Counted from the first letter of the stretch, positions 9,278 through 19,540 are shown. The stretch: DNA of 23,817 nucleotides from Larix sibirica (GCA_004151065.3 NWUY0300050728.1:6005-29821); one strand, 5' to 3'. Notes: generated from the letters alone by a model not told the origin. A program made the numbers and translations.

Positions 9278-9578
9278 AGTGGTTTAAAATCTTTCTTGGG
9301 CCAAAAAGCAGAAGAAATTTTTCTTTTTGCAAATTTAAGAAGGAAAAAAGAAGACGACAATATTCAAATCGATTTCTAAAAAAATTCTTTGCAAATCTTG
9401 AAGAAACCAATTGCATATTTGAGTTCCTCTCACCAAGGCAATCGGTTGAAAAAAAACTTCCAAATCAGAGTCCATAAAGTGACGTTATTGTTGATTTAGA
9501 AAAAACTATTTTAGGGTTTTTTTGGTGATAGCCTTGTGGATTGCAGAGCAAATCTATTTTGATAGAGTGGCCATACTT
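9278..9578 (+). other. Leader-like, A-rich sequence next to the candidate LTR
   Basis: Purine-rich sequence (GCCAAAAAGCAGAAG and similar) of the sort found between primer site and gag in plant copia elements. No open frame of note. It ends where the LINE-B tail begins. Confidence 0.3.
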
Positions 9579-9586
9579 TTTTTTGG

Positions 9587-10909
9587 TAAGCTGCATAGAG
9601 GAATTATATTAGAGTACAAAAAGAGTTATAGGAACAAGATCATCATGAGGGATGAGAGCCTTCTAAGGCTTCTTACAGTACCAAAAATAAAAGCTTAGAC
9701 CATGGGTGCCCTTGCCCATTCAAAAGTTGATAGACCTGTCTTTCATAGGAGTACTGACTGTCCATGAAAAACCAAAAAAATGAACATAAGACTAATGTGG
9801 GACTGTTACAATTTTTTAGCTGGAATCAATCCAAGCTTACGTAAAGTACCTACAACCCATGGGATGAGACAGACCTTCAAAAACAAAATTACAAGTGTCA
9901 TTTCCTTAGATCCTGTATAGACAAGTGTCAAGAAAGAAAGAGCATAATTACTTGGAGTTTCGTGGGCAGGTGGTGTCTGCATCGCTTAGATTCTCCTCAA
10001 GGATAGGGAAGCAGTAGTCCTTAGAATTCAAAGAGCTATCAATCTTGGCTTTAACAGGGAGTGGCTGAGTTTTTCGGGAGGAGTCCGAATTCCCTTGGTT
10101 TGTTCGTTCGACGCACTTCCTCTTGATCCCGTTGGTGGACACAAGATTGTTGTGGACTTCTTGTTGCTTATGCTCAATGGCTAGCTGAGTGTCAATGTGA
10201 TCCAATGTCTTAGAGACGTGGGACAAGGCCACATGAGAGGGTGAGTGTATATCTTGAACATGGGGAGGAGAGGGAGGGGTTGTTCCCTTGAAGAAGCTAC
10301 TGAGAATGCAAAAGGAGATGGGCCAAAAAATTCTTAACTGTCGAGTAGTGTCTGCACCTTGCTCTGGCTCTCTGGATGACCAACTACTGAATGAGAAATT
10401 CTTCGTCCCATTCCTCTATCAGAATCCTCAAGTACACAGGAATTAAACTATCATAGTCATTTTCATTGACCTCTCCATGACTTTGTATTCCCTGGTTTCC
10501 TCGACTTCTGCCTCCTTGTTGAGGGGTTTCACAGAGTCTGCGAGACATCCTCCTGGTCTGAGAGAAAAACCCAGCGCCTACGTTTCTCACCCAAGAAGAA
10601 CCATGCGGAGGAAGGTGCAAGATGGGTGCAAGAGGATTCAAGGACGATGGAATGTCTGCGCTAGAGAGCCAGAACCCTGCAAATGGAAACCACTACTGTA
10701 AACACGGAGGGAGAGAAGTCACCACAACAAATGTGCCTCTTAGCATTCTGGAACTGGAATGTTTCCATCCAGGAGGATTTAACGCAACACTGAAGGCGGC
10801 CATTAAATCACACAATAGGGGAATGATGTAGGAGGTATAGAGGCTAGCTATAGCATGAACTCGGACGTCCATCATCTTGAATTCCCTCCTCATCGAAAAC
10901 AATGCCTAT
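9587..10909 (-). other. LINE-B 3' region (post-RNase H and 3' UTR)
   Basis: Between the RNase H frame and the A tail. Short minus-strand frames (9948-10232, 94 codons; 10384-10641, 85 codons) show no domain I recognise and may be the worn C-terminal end of ORF2 or untranslated sequence. The GC content is higher than the flanks, which supports a single transposed origin with the RNase H part. Confidence 0.45.
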
Positions 10910-11893
10910 TTAATGAGATGGGAGAGAATGACGAGCGCTCTCCACATGGTGAGTTGTGGAGGCCATCGTGGTAATTTCCTCGTGATCCTCCTGGTTACTC
11001 ATACCACCTGCATATGGGGCTTGACAATCCTTTACTATGAGAGAAAAGCAGTCTACTTTGAGTTGTGTATCAGGTAACATAGACGGATCCATATCTAAGA
11101 GGGTGACGTTGCTTGTATTTCCTTCATTAGCAAGATGGTACGCCAATGCGTTGTCTTTTCTTCGGACATGATGGAAAGTGATGGCTCCCAATCCATGAAA
11201 CAGATCAGCCATACGTGAGAGAACATAGCTGAGTCTCCAACTAGGAGAGAGTTTACTGATCTGGAATCCACATTGAATTTTCCTGGCGAGGGAGATGATG
11301 ACTTGAGAATATATTTCAACCAAAAGAGGCAGGAGTGACCAGAGTGAGGAAATTTGAATGCCACTTAGGAGAGTTGTTAATTCTGTTGCATTGTTACTGT
11401 CATGGCCCAGGATTCCATAGAACAAATGGATAATGTTTCCTGAACTGTTTCTGAAGACTCCCCCGAAGCTCGTCGAACCAGGGTTTCCCTTGGAAGCACC
11501 ATCAAAGTTGAGTTTGTACAAAATAGAGGGCGGATGCTCCCATTTGTCGGGACTGGATAGGTTAATGGATCTGATGGAGTTTCTGAATGAGGGAGGTTGA
11601 GGATTGATGTTCCAATTGTTCATGATAGCAGGCTCCAATTGATTAGCCTTGAAGTCTTGCACTGTCCAGTTGTGAAGGAAGAGAGTTTCCAATATGTGAC
11701 TTTTGCATTGAGCCCATACCACATTCTCATTTCTAGATTTGCCTTCGAAAATTCTATGGTTGTGCTCCTTCCAGATTTCCCAAACCATGAAACCAGGGGC
11801 TAGGGTCCAAAGCTTGTTGAGAATGTTGTTTTGGTGAGGTTTGTCATTCCAATTTTTAATGGTTTGAGTGGGATTTCTATGCACCCGATCCAA
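10910..11893 (-). pseudogene. LINE-B RNase H domain (RVT_3 type), catalytically dead
   Basis: The longest open frame in the window, 327 codons. Residues 24-50 (ILNKLWTLAPGFMVWEIWKE) belong to the stretch that follows zf-RVT in plant LINE ORF2. The RNase H domain runs from about 124 to 262: LNFDGASKGNPGS holds the first catalytic Asp (131) and NNATEL the Glu (171). The third acid, normally in GDSQ, is Tyr 195 (EIYSQ), and the fourth, normally in ADxLANEG, is Tyr 252 (AYHLANEG). With two of four metal-binding acids lost it should not cleave RNA-DNA hybrids. RNase H in these elements removes the RNA template. The open frame is a chance survivor; the ATG is not a real start, as the domain is continuous with the zf-RVT upstream in a shifted frame. 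Confidence 0.87.
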
Positions 11894-12180
11894 TCTTTTA
11901 CATATTCAAGCAAGTTTGTCCCATAGACTACTAAAGAGCTAAAGAACGGGCAGGAGTCTAGTAGATGGGCCATGGTCTCTTCCTGGTTTTTTCAGAGCAC
12001 ACATCTAGAAGGTCCACATAATCCCCGTTTGATAAGGTTTTCCCAAGAGAGAAAACGCTTATGTAATACAAGCCAGAGGAAGGTGGTCACTTTTGGCCAA
12101 GTTTTCATGTTTCAAATTTTGATCCAGCTTGGATCGCTTTGCTCCTCGTTGTCCTGATTGAAACTAAGACTCAAGGGTTT
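11894..12180 (-). pseudogene. LINE-B zf-RVT domain remnant
   Basis: On the minus strand this reads MKTWPKVTTFLWLVLHKR, then WENLIKRGLCGPSRCVL, a stop, and KNQEETMAHLLDSCPF. That is the zf-RVT zinc-binding region found after reverse transcriptase in plant LINEs (C-x2-C then H-x4-C). The second Cys codon has become TGA (11994-11992). A further stop lies upstream, and a frame change near 11920 joins it to the RNase H frame. The block order and the near-perfect motif make the family call firm; function is lost. Confidence 0.82.
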
Positions 12181-12768
12181 GGGTTTATATATGGATGAAT
12201 CATCCTTCATGAAGTTGCTTACTTGGAGGATCTATTTCCTATTATTACATTTAAATTTTTTATGGGAGTTCCTTTTTTTGGATATACTCTTCAATGGTTT
12301 GGATGCATAGTGGTATGTCAAAGAGTGATTTTTACTCTCTCCTTTAAAGAGTATTTACTAAATACTAACCAATATCCAAAAATATAATTTTATTGTTAGT
12401 AATAAAATTGTAATTTTTAATTTTAAAGAAAATATAACATAATAATATGAAAAGTCCTATTATGGAAAAATGATTCATACCTTTATGCATATGAAATTTT
12501 TGATTTTACTCCCATTGTCACCACCAATGTATTTTAAAATTCATCTCATCAATACCTTTTAGTATTTTAGATATGGAACCAAAATTTATTGGATAATATT
12601 TGAGATATGAAACTAAAATTTATTAGAGTAATTGGCATTTTTAAGGAGTAAAATACAAAATAAATGTAGACAATAAATGAGGGATGATTTATCACATGTA
12701 TAAAAACTACGAGTCAACATTTTGAAGTGAAGAATGGGTATGTGGGTTTCCAGCTGATGTTGTACATA

Positions 12769-12902
12769 TATGGAGTAATGGAGGTCATTGAAGAAGGCTT
12801 AACTTAAGGGGATTGTCAAGAGAAATTAAGTTACATATGGAGTAATGGAGGTCATTGAAGAAGGCTTAACTTAAGGGGATTGTCAAGAGAAGTTAAGTTA
12901 CA
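12769..12902. repeat. 67-bp tandem duplication
   Basis: Two head-to-tail 67-bp units (12769-12835, 12836-12902), each starting TATGGAGTAATGGAGG and ending AAGTTACA. They differ at one base by my reading (AAATTAAG against AAGTTAAG), so the duplication is recent. Confidence 0.9.
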
Positions 12903-13020
12903 TAGATTAACTCGAGGGGATCAAGAGAATCAAATCTATGACCTCCTCAACTTCAAAGAACATAACTCACATTTCATTAATGACTAGATAAACCAACCCT
13001 CAAAACTATTTTATAAACAT

Positions 13021-13062
13021 TCTGAATAATATATTATTTTTTCTGAATAATATATTATTTTT
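13021..13062. repeat. 21-bp tandem duplication
   Basis: Two identical head-to-tail units beginning TCTGAATAATATATTA. Confidence 0.9.
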
Positions 13063-14106
13063 ATTATGTTCCAAATTATTTTTCATAAAAAATATAACAT
13101 TATAAACCCATAATGAAATATACACCTTAATTTATATAATAAAATCTTGTATTATAATATATAAATGAGTAAATAATACACAAAATCTTGAACTAAATCT
13201 CTTAAACTATTTATAATTTAAAGAAATTTAAATCTTTTGAAAAAAGACCATCCACCCAATAAGTTCTTTTAACATTTGTTATACTAAGTCATTGTACGAT
13301 CGTATTAAGAGTTCCATTGACAAATGAATGTTTCAACTTTATTTTTTTAGCCTTTAAAGTTCCATTGGAAATATGATTTATTTGGTTTTGCAATGAACAC
13401 ATAGAAAGAGGGTTTTGAGTGTTAGGTAAAGCAACATAAGAAGGTAAGGGATTAATATGTTATAATGATGAGAAAATAGATTTTCAATTTAAGAGAATGG
13501 AAGTTGAAAATAGGGTTTTCATGTTTGTTCCCCAAGGAAAACATGTTGAGATGGCTTTTAATATTGGGTTGTTACAATCTTTGATAAGGTAAATAACAGC
13601 CTGTCTCAACCTCCACTTTGTTATTATGTCATCTCATATACCAATAACAATGAACACTTTTGTGGACTCTACCTTAATCAACCTACTTGGAACTTCTATG
13701 CACATTCCTATTGTCCATCCTATATACATGTCATTGGAGTTTCCTTAAACTATTTAAATACCTCAATTTTTTAGAAATTATACAAGAAAAATCAACAAGA
13801 CATATAAACCAAAATGTCTTAGTTAAATTTCTTGTTTTTAATTTAGATTTATGACATATATTATCATTTTATGCTTTTACATATTAACAATACATTTATA
13901 TCTTTTCATTTAATTTTTTTAATCAATATATCTAAATAATTTTAAAATAAATCATAAAAAAATCTAAAAATAAAGCTTCTGTACATATCTCCCATTTTCT
14001 AATTTCATCTATATAATTTCATCACATTTCCTTTTTATACACAAATTTAACCACCACAATTCTTTTTTATACACAAATTTAAAAAACACATATCATATTG
14101 TTACTA

Positions 14107-14150
14107 TTTTCTTATTTTTGAAGATGAATTTTCTTATTTTTGAAGATAAG
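14107..14150. repeat. 22-bp tandem duplication
   Basis: TTTTCTTATTTTTGAAGAT occurs twice in head-to-tail 22-bp units; the last bases differ (GAA against AAG). Confidence 0.85.
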
Positions 14151-15104
14151 TAAATATTCAACAACAAAATTACACACACATTTTCAACAAACTAAATGTA
14201 AAAATCTTTATTTAAAACAATAATTCAATGTTGAGTTGGGTAGTTCATTGAATTATTTAAAAACAAAAATTCAATGTAGAGTTGGGTGGTCCTACATCAA
14301 ATCTTATGGCATGAGTTGTAAATTATTGTTTTCGTTTTCAAGGATGAAATAGTTTACGTGCATTCAAATTTTTGTTTTTGAGTTTTTAAATTTATATTAA
14401 ACTGGGAAATCAAAAACAAATTGTTTAAAGGAAATAGTGAAATGTTTATTAAAAACAATAGGTGTGGAAGTGAATGAAATAAATTGTTATTATTACAATG
14501 TTAATATGTATATATAATTATTAAATAAACATTATGAGCATGGATGGTGTTGATCTTCTCTTTTGATTCTTATAATTTAATCACGTAACCTAAACGTTTA
14601 ATGATTTCACCATTTCTCGGACGAAATCTGGTAAAAAATTTTAAGAAATTTTCAAAATCTCAAATAATAGTGTTTAAACTTGCATAATTTTGGTTCCCTA
14701 GGGGTATTTAAGGGCGTTGAATCCATTTATGCATTCAAAAACACGACTTGAACCACACAAAATTTGGATTTATAATTTTTTTTGGCCAAATTCCGATAAA
14801 AAGCTCATCGAACGGACAAAATCGTCAAATTTTTATACTATCCTAATTTAATATTTATGTAAGCTACCCCTTCATTAAAATTTAAGTAATTTTATCAAAA
14901 TTTAGAATTAATATTTATTTTAATCCTTTTTTTAATATTTATATAAATAGTTATTGTTTTCAAAATCCATTTACATAATACGGTTGACAAAAGCATGTCA
15001 TTTGAATCAATTTGTGGCAATCAATTATTAATTTTGTTATAATTATTTGCGTACATGGATATAAGGTTGAAATGAGAGTGTGCAAAAGTAACAAGGTTTT
15101 AGAA

Positions 15105-15219
15105 GTTTAGTGAGTTAGCTTGAATAGTTGAGTGCTTTGATGTTTACAGAGAAAAAATTGGGGTTGATTATCAATCACCTACTTTAATTACATGCCTCAC
15201 TCTATATCCATAACAAATG
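15105..15219 (+). mobile_element. SINE-like sequence, left part (split by the Ty3-type element)
   Basis: GTGAGTTAGCTTGAATAGTTGAGTGC matches the head of the SINE-like copies at the right end of the window (GTGGGTTAGCTTAAGTGGTTGAG on the minus strand). It is followed at the right distance by GGGGTTGATTATCAATCACC in the B-box place, and by CATGCCTCACTC, which is exact in the copy at 23260-23460. The similarity stops at the Ty3-type LTR and seems to resume at 18674. SINEs are short tRNA-like elements transcribed by RNA polymerase III and moved by LINE machinery. Confidence 0.5.
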
Positions 15220-15971
15220 TGATGCAGGAGCATCCCTAGTGTAGAAGGCTATGCTGCAGACCGATTTCTGCAATAAGATAGATATGCCCCTTACCGTTTT
15301 TTTAGAAGTTGTTAGAAGAAAAACACAACGCTACAGGTCTGCAAGTGCTAGCATATAATGTGTGATGCTACAGATGTACATAGTTTCTATAGAAGGTTTC
15401 CTTCAGATCAACATAGCTCTCATGCCCAACAAATCTAAGAAGAGAACAAGGATACATTCATTTCTACCTGGTTCTAATGTACACATCCAAATATTTGATT
15501 AAGAGATATTATAATGCATACATTAATGTGCAAATGAATAATTAAAGAAAGTAATATTTAATTATATATAATGTACACTCTAAATAATAAATCTTGTGGG
15601 GCAGTTAGGAATGTGAAGCAATTCCTTTCCCTAAATTTGGAACCGAATTGTTGGTAGTTGAACTATTTGGTATTCTTCCAACAGTTCTACATATGTAAGT
15701 TCTTTGATGTGGTGAGGGGGGGGGGGAGAGGAGGTTGTGAGTTCTCAGGTTGATGCTATAGAGTTTGAATGAATCTTGGAGTTCCATAGAGTGGCTTTTT
15801 GAATGTAATATGGGAGTAGTCCATCTAATAAACAAATATTTTAGAATTGTGGTCGTTTATGTGAATATGTACAATTTCTATCAATTTGCATTTCGTTTTA
15901 ATTTTAATCCTACGTGTGGATAGTTGTGGTGTGCATCTTTGTGTGTAGAGTTGTGAATTTCTCTTTGCATA
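15220..15971 (+). repeat. 5' LTR of the Ty3-type element
   Basis: Starts TGATGCAGGAGCATCC and ends near TTTGCATA; the right LTR suggests an ancestral end ...CATCA with one base lost here. Contains a likely TATA box, a poly-G run at 15716-15726 and a possible AATAAA at 15583-15588. About 750 bp, shorter than its partner by some 40 bp because the partner has an extra tandem unit. Confidence 0.88.
15563..15572 (+). promoter_or_regulatory. Putative TATA box of the Ty3-type 5' LTR
   Basis: TATATATAAT in the context TTAATTATATATAATGTACAC. The block is kept in the 3' LTR near 18258-18268, which supports a role as the core promoter of the element. Confidence 0.5.
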
Positions 15972-15974
15972 AAG

Positions 15975-15986
15975 TGGTATCAGAGT
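15975..15986 (+). promoter_or_regulatory. Primer-binding site (initiator tRNA-Met)
   Basis: TGGTATCAGAGT lies three to five bases after the LTR end and matches the tRNA-Met primer site for its first 11 bases. Confidence 0.88.
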
Positions 15987-16101
15987 TGGTTGATCCTGCA
16001 GTGGGGAGGACCGAATAATTGTGGTTTGCAGATTAGGTAATATGTGGATGGTGTTGAAGTGAGGAGCATGTAAAAATAGATCTCAGATAAGAATCAGAGA
16101 G

Positions 16102-16800
16102 ATGGAAAATATAGGAAGGGGTCGTGGAAGACCTAGAAGACCATAGGCTGTAGAAGATATGAATGAGCTTGCAACAATGGTGAGGACAATGATGACTAGA
16201 ATCGATACCACAAAGGTAGTCAAGAGGAGAGGTATTGCACATTTGGTGCAAGACAACAATGATAATGGAATATAATCAGAGACTACAAGAGAAGAAATAG
16301 AGGGGAACATGAAAGTGGAAGAGAGAATGACCAGATCCATCAACGATTTTAGAGGTAAACCTAAACCTGATACCCCTGTCTATTCTAAAAGTTTAAATCC
16401 CGAGGAATTGATATATTGGATAGGAATTGATATATTTTGGAGGTATGCCATTCAAGATGATTTTATTGTTTTGAATTTTCATTCACTGGTAGAGGCTTAT
16501 CAAGTATCATTGAGAATTGAGGACAAATTATTGAGGAAACAACAGAATGTGAAGAAAGCTTCAGGATATGGAAGAGAGTAGCAGAAAGAAAAGAAAGATG
16601 AAGAAGGTGAAATTTTTCCTGGTGTTGTGGACTATCCTGTTGGAAGGGGATTTGATGTTTATAAAGGATGAGGTCAATCAGTAAGAGGTAGAGGTAAAGG
16701 AGACAAATTTGAAGGAATTTGCTTCAAATGTGGAATGCAATGGCATAGGGAATTTGAATATCTAGAAATTGTGAATCAATGGAAGAAGGAAAGAAGGGAT
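16102..16800 (+). pseudogene. Ty3-type gag remnant with degenerate zinc knuckle
   Basis: Starts at ATG 16102 with MENIGRGRGRPRRP, a typical plant Ty3 gag opening, and keeps one frame to about 16800 with stops at 16144 (TAG), 16273 (TAA), 16579 (TAG) and 16669 (TGA). It reads FRGKPKPDTPVYSKSLNPEE near 16340-16395, then jumps to HSLVEAYQVSLRIEDKLLRK (16483 on), so the capsid core of roughly 150 residues is deleted. A Gly/Arg-rich linker leads to the nucleocapsid knuckle at 16720: CFKCGMQWHREFEY, which keeps C-x2-C-x4-H but has Tyr for the last Cys. Gag would form the particle and bind RNA. The single retained frame indicates that the stops are later point changes on top of the internal deletion. 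Family call is strong. Confidence 0.85.
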
Positions 16801-16801
16801 A

Positions 16802-17392
16802 ACCCATGTTGTTGAAATAGAACCAACAGTAGCAGCAGGTGGGGTGAATGAATTGTGTCTCGAGCAAGGGGAAAATTTGATGATGAGGAAGACATTGTCG
16901 CAATCTGAGAAATAGGTTGAGAGAGAACCAGAACAGAGGAAGACACTCTTCATAACCAAATGAAAAATATAAGGTAAGTGTTGTGATTTGGTTATTGATG
17001 GTGGTAGTTCTAAGAATTTGTTTTCTATTGAAGTTGTTCACAAATTAAAATTGAAATGTAAACGTCATCTAGAGGCATATAGGATGTCATGGTTACAAAA
17101 TGGGCACAGGGTCACTATAAACAAGCAATGCTTGGTTAGTCTTAATATTGGGGATTGTAATGATAGCATTCTATTTGATATTTTTCCCATTGATGCATGT
17201 CACATTTTGCTGGGGAGGCCATGGAAATTTGACAAAAGAGTGATGCATGATGGGAGGATGAACACCTATCAATTTGAGGAAGATGGGAATCAATTCAAAT
17301 TACATCCTCTTAATGATGAAGTGGATAAGACTGGAAAGGATACAATCTTGGCATATGTGAAAGGTGTGGAGAAGCAAACACATGTGCAGTAG
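16802..17392 (+). pseudogene. Ty3-type aspartic protease remnant
   Basis: One frame step after gag, this frame carries stops at 16913 (TAG), 16961 (TGA) and 16970 (TAA), then is open for 134 codons from 16988. VIDGGSSKNLFS at 16991 is the active-site motif; the catalytic Asp (16997) is kept and DGG replaces the commoner DSG or DTG, a variant seen in plant Ty3 elements. Downstream come WLQNGHRVTINKQCLVSLNI and HILLGRPWKFDKRVMHDGR, the conserved second half of the domain, ending near KDTILAYVKGV. The protease would cleave the gag-pol polyprotein. The domain itself is unusually well kept next to the broken gag, but there is no start and no pol to process. Confidence 0.87.
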
Positions 17393-17879
17393 TGGATTGA
17401 AGAGAATAAATAGTAGAACATGAGTGATACAACAACACCACTTCTAGAGGAAGAGCATATGAGAAATTGCCATTCTCATAATATTTTGATTGGTTGTATG
17501 TTTGCAAAAATCTAGCAGAGAAGGTGGTAGTTGTGGCCAAGAGGAGGCCAATTGAAGGTAAAGTTGACATAGAAGAGAATTATTTACTTATGCAATTAGT
17601 ACAATGGGAAATGAAAATGGTGCCTAAGAGGGAAAACAGTTAGGCAATAAGCACTTTTGGGGTAAAACAAATCGAGGTAACACAAACTTGTGGAATGGAT
17701 TCACAAGAAAATGAAGAAACATTAAAGAGAGGGGTACATGCAGTACAATGGTGGGTTAGAAGATTGAGGAAGATGTTGTAGATATTAGCAACAAAGATGG
17801 GTAGAGGAGGATGTCCAATCTGCACATGTTTTTTACCTATAGTTTGAGCAAGATGCTCAAATTTCCAACCAGGGGATCC
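17393..17879 (+). other. Post-protease remnant up to the 3' LTR
   Basis: In this place a complete element has about 3 kb of reverse transcriptase, RNase H and integrase. Here only ~490 bp remain. Some coding-like stretches survive (LLEEEHMRNCHSHNI near 17445), but no catalytic motif. The last bases, CAACCAGGGGATCC, stand where the polypurine tract belongs and are only partly purine. Confidence 0.6.
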
Positions 17880-18670
17880 TGATGCAGGAGCATCCATGGT
17901 GTAGAAGGCTATCCCACACATCAATTTCTGCAATAGGTTAGGTATGCTCCTTAACCTTTTTATAGAAGCTGCTACAAGAAAAACATGATGCTACATGTTT
18001 TCAAGTGCTGCCACATAATGTGATGCTACAGGTTTGCAAGTACTATCACATAATGTGTGATGTTACATATCTATAGAGCTGCTATAGAAGTTTTCCTTTA
18101 GATCAACATAGCTCTCATGCCCAACAAGTCTATGAAGAGAACAAGGCTACATTCATTTCTGCCTAGATCTAATGTGCACATCCAAATATTTGATGAAGAG
18201 ATATTATATTGCATAAATTAATGTGCAAACAAATAATTAAAGAAAGTAATATTTAATTATATATAATGCACACTCTAAATAATAAAGCTCGTGAGACATT
18301 TAGGAACGTGAAGTGATTCCTTGCCCTAAATCTAGAACCAAATAGTTGGTAGTTGAAATGTTTGGTATTCCTCCAATAGTTCTACATATGTAATTTCTTT
18401 CATGTGGTGAGGGAGGGGAGGAGAGGAGGCTGTGAGTTCTTAGGTTGAAGCTATAGAGGTTGAATGAAGCTTGGAGTTCCATAGAGTGGCTCTGTTGAAT
18501 GTAATCTAGGAGTAATCGATCTCTAATAAATATATATTTTAGAATTGTGGATGTCTTTGTGAATATGTATGGTTTCTATCGATTTGCATTTTGTTTTAAT
18601 TTTAATCCTATGCGTGGATAGTTATGTTATACAACTATGTGTGTAGAGTTGCGAATTTCTGTCTACATCA
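17880..18670 (+). repeat. 3' LTR of the Ty3-type element
   Basis: About 790 bp, TGATGCAGGAGCATCC to GTCTACATCA. It matches 15220-15971 throughout. It carries an expanded tandem: units starting GATGCTACATG (17987), GATGCTACAGG (18022) and GATGTTACATA (18059) at a 35-37-bp period, against two such units in the 5' LTR (near 15327 and 15364). Confidence 0.88.
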
Positions 18671-18673
18671 AAG

Positions 18674-18710
18674 TGGGTAGCATCCACAAATATGAGAAAG
18701 TACCTTAAAT
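18674..18710 (+). mobile_element. SINE-like sequence, right part (split by the Ty3-type element)
   Basis: GGGTAGCATCCACAAATATGAGAAAGTACC corresponds to GGTACCATTCACAAAATGCAAGAAAGTGCC on the minus strand of the copy at 23260-23460, in the order expected after the left part at 15105-15219. About 40 bases of the unit are missing between the two parts. Confidence 0.45.
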
Positions 18711-18725
18711 ATGAGAAAGTACCTT
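18688..18725. repeat. 19-bp tandem duplication
   Basis: AAATATGAGAAAGTACCTT occurs twice, head to tail and identical, at the end of the SINE-like sequence. Confidence 0.92.
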
Positions 18726-19540
18726 AAATTTTCTCCACAAACTTTTTAACAAATAAAATTTAAAATAAAAAGTTGTTGATATTTTCACATATCTGATAAA
18801 ATTAATATGCAAAATTAAAGAGGAAGTAGTTTGCTCGTATTTAATGTTGGAATGTATGTTAAACTATTTTATTACATCTTAGTTTAAGTATAACATAATG
18901 ATTTTTTTTAACATTATGATTTAGTTGTTTGGAACATTTTCATTTTTTAACTCATTAAAATTATGGAGATTTAAAAATACTTTTTAAATATAAAAATAGA
19001 AATTTAAAACAAATTAAGTAAATTTCTTTGTTTAATTAATAAATCAAAATTGATCTCAATAACTATAGCTATCATCATCATTTACTTTGAAGTTTAAAAT
19101 ATTACATTTAATTTACCATAATGTGAAAAAAGAAAATAATATACAAAATAATGTTTATAACATTGATTCTTATATATTTATTATTAAATAATGCATTGGT
19201 TATCGCCCATCAAATAAATTAGTATTATTTTTCCATTTAAGAAACCATTAATATGTGCAAGAATTATTGTTTTTTTATTGGTGTGAAGGTATATTATTAT
19301 TATATTAAATATTTAAAATAAAATATTAATATTGCATAAATTTAAAAAAAAAAATATTTTGTAAGATTGTTTTGCAATATTTGGAAAAATATTGTATTTA
19401 AGATTTTTTCATCAAATAAATAATTGGAAAGTTTTAAGTTAAGATTAAGATTTAATATTTGATGAATAATCAACTAAATTATAAACTTATATAATTTTTT
19501 TTAATAAAAATTATAATTTTTAATCTATTATTACAATAAA
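18726..19540. other. Very AT-rich spacer
   Basis: Long runs of A and T with no open frame of note and no motif recognised. Confidence 0.65.

Larger units (their letters stand above)
9579..12330 (-). mobile_element. LINE-B, 5'-truncated non-LTR retrotransposon
   Basis: Minus-strand LINE 3' part in the order: linker, zf-RVT domain, RNase H domain, long 3' region and an A-rich tail. The tail is the poly-T at 9579-9586 on the plus strand; on the minus strand the end reads CTATGCAGCTTACC and then A's, as in plant LINEs. Most of ORF2 (endonuclease, reverse transcriptase) is absent, the usual result of 5' truncation on insertion. The left end near 12330 is set by where LINE-like residues fade. I looked for a target-site duplication around 9560-9580 and 12300-12345 and did not find a convincing one. 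It is opposite in strand to LINE-A, so the two are not one element. Confidence 0.72.
12331..15104. other. AT-rich intergenic spacer with small repeats
   Basis: No gene seen. Contains a 9-bp-stem hairpin at 12386-12409 (AATTTTATT...AATAAAATT), tandem duplications listed separately, a 32-bp-period repeat of TTTTTATACACAAATTTAA (14031-14082) and a 46-bp-period pair around AATTCAATGTTGAGTTGGG (14222-14294). Stops are dense in all frames. Confidence 0.6.
15220..18670 (+). mobile_element. Ty3-type LTR retrotransposon, internally deleted (gag and protease only)
   Basis: A 3.45-kb unit with two LTRs (15220-15971, 17880-18670), an initiator tRNA-Met primer site and a short interior of about 1.9 kb. 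The interior holds a broken gag and a broken aspartic protease, then about 490 bp without reverse transcriptase, RNase H or integrase. The flanking 5-mers AAATG (15215-15219) and AAGTG (18671-18675) are a one-mismatch target duplication. The first 76 aligned LTR bases differ at about 13 places (17%), so the insertion is old. It could not move on its own; gag-only or gag-protease derivatives can be mobilised by relatives when young. The Ty3 assignment rests on the gag opening, the knuckle and the protease motifs. Confidence 0.87.

Noticed and set aside
10477-10902. Plus-strand open frames opposite LINE-B
   Set aside because: Shadows of the higher-GC LINE-B 3' region on the minus strand; no recognisable motif.
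11095-11364. 89-codon minus-strand frame
   Set aside because: Lies within the RNase H region in another frame; it carries part of the same LINE coding sequence after a frame change at best and is not a separate gene.
9561-12345. Target-site duplication for LINE-B
   Set aside because: ATAGAGTGGCCATAC near the tail and CATAGTGGTATG near the other end are only loosely alike; not enough to call.
15716-15726. G-quadruplex at the poly-G run in the 5' LTR
   Set aside because: A single G11 run followed by AG-rich sequence; not conserved in the 3' LTR, where the run is broken by A's.
15605-15835. Minus-strand 76-codon frame, with a similar one at 18300-18482
   Set aside because: The pair exists because the frame lies in both LTRs of the Ty3-type element; antisense to the element and not a gene family.
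16724-17041. 105-codon minus-strand frame
   Set aside because: Antisense shadow of the gag-protease region.
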